In this document: positions 63,718-64,000 of the stretch, piece after piece
Layout of the letters: every line of letters starts with the position of its first letter
How positions within the stretch are numbered: the first letter of the stretch is position 1
The notes under the pieces: model-generated
Told to the model about the DNA's origin: nothing
Seen by the model: the letters and a program-made list of their open reading frames with translations, nothing else
Databases searched by the model: none
Source of the DNA: Gulosibacter chungangensis
Lineage (GTDB): Bacteria > Actinomycetota > Actinomycetes > Actinomycetales > Microbacteriaceae
DNA: 64,000 nucleotides
Assembly: GCF_008831155.1 (NCBI RefSeq)
Contig: NZ_WBKB01000002.1
Span: forward strand, 248,001-312,000
Direction of reading: 5' to 3'
Position numbers and translations under genes: made by a program

Positions 63718-64000
63718 CTACTTCAACTCATCAAGTTGCAGTTCGTCCGTGCCCTGGAGGAGTGCTGCTTCATAGACCGGATCCTGCGCCAGTGAGCGCA
63801 ACTCTTCCGAAAGGACATCAAACCGATCACGCAACATGAGCGGGACGATTTGATCAGGATATCCGGTCTGCCGCAGGCGTGCAGTGTCGTGAGCGAGCCG
63901 TTCAAGTTCAATGGCGCCGGAATCACGAAACAGGCGAATCGAGCGCAGGTTGCCGGGCAAATTATCTTCCTGCACCAAGATCTCGACCGGTACCTTCAAG
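63718..64000 (-). CDS. opcA: Glucose-6-phosphate dehydrogenase assembly protein OpcA (3' end only)
   Basis: Accessory protein needed for active or assembled G6PDH in actinobacteria and cyanobacteria. Only the last roughly 94 codons are in the window; the frame is open to base 64000. The visible C-terminus includes a segment RLRQTGYPDQIVPL and LSEELRSLAQDPVYEAAL, which fit OpcA C-termini. It is 14 bases upstream of pgl on the same strand, as expected. The call relies on a short region, so it is less sure than the others. Confidence 0.82.
   Translation of the reverse strand, partial: LKVPVEILVQEDNLPGNLRSIRLFRDSGAIELERLAHDTARLRQTGYPDQIVPLMLRDRFDVLSEELRSLAQDPVYEAALLQGTDELQLDELK

Overview
The window is a gene-dense, GC-rich stretch of an actinobacterial chromosome, most like the family Microbacteriaceae (order Micrococcales). 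The evidence is the gene order (alaS-ruvX-mltG-aro; pyrR-pyrB-pyrC-membrane protein-carA-carB-pyrF; hisI-Trp-associated membrane protein-trpC; uvrC-rapZ-whiA-gap-pgk-tpiA-secG), an actinobacterial-type PyrF, a helicase-degenerate PriA, frequent GTG and TTG starts, -10 elements of the TANNNT type and leaderless-looking promoters. No phage, insertion sequence, CRISPR array, plasmid origin or toxin-antitoxin pair was seen. No stretch longer than about 250 bases lacks a gene.

Layout. 1-7970 (+): 3' part of alaS, ruvX, mltG and the shikimate genes aroE-aroC-aroK-aroB, tightly overlapped. 8029-9008: efp-nusB. 9032-20377: a long pyrimidine operon opened by a PyrR-binding RNA loop, running through pyrR, pyrB, pyrC, a small membrane protein, carA, carB and pyrF into a gmk gene fused to an actinobacterial integration host factor (mIHF) domain, then rpoZ and coaBC. 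20490-26867: metK, priA, fmt, rsmB, rpe. 26888-32943: histidine genes hisE, hisG, hisF, hisI, then a trp region (Trp-associated membrane protein, small DUF6704-like protein, trpC, trpB, trpA) with no trpE at its usual place, followed by lgt and pyk.

35622-40084: an accessory iron-siderophore ABC importer. Two permeases and a lipoprotein are on the minus strand and an ATPase is divergent, around a strong IdeR/DtxR-type iron box. The block is bordered by long perfect hairpins and a tRNA-Leu(CAA). 40121-43950: an ANTAR response regulator (PdtaR-like), a hotdog thioesterase (-) and polA. 44194-46250: an aldehyde dehydrogenase with its DUF779 partner. 46446-50166: rpsA, coaE, a YigZ-family protein (-) and dps. 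50276-59355: uvrB, uvrA, uvrC, rapZ, whiA. 59484-62885: glycolytic gap-pgk-tpiA and secG. 62951-64000 (-): pgl and the 3' end of opcA.

No wholly new system is evident; nearly all genes are conserved housekeeping genes. The most interesting items are the mIHF-guanylate kinase fusion, the PyrR RNA element that overlaps the pyrR ribosome binding site, the single iron box serving a divergent importer, the symmetric divergent promoter between tRNA-Leu and the ANTAR regulator, a set of leaderless promoters with identical 6-base spacing (pdtaR, polA, uvrB, uvrA, hisE), and long perfect hairpins without U-tracts used as gene boundaries.
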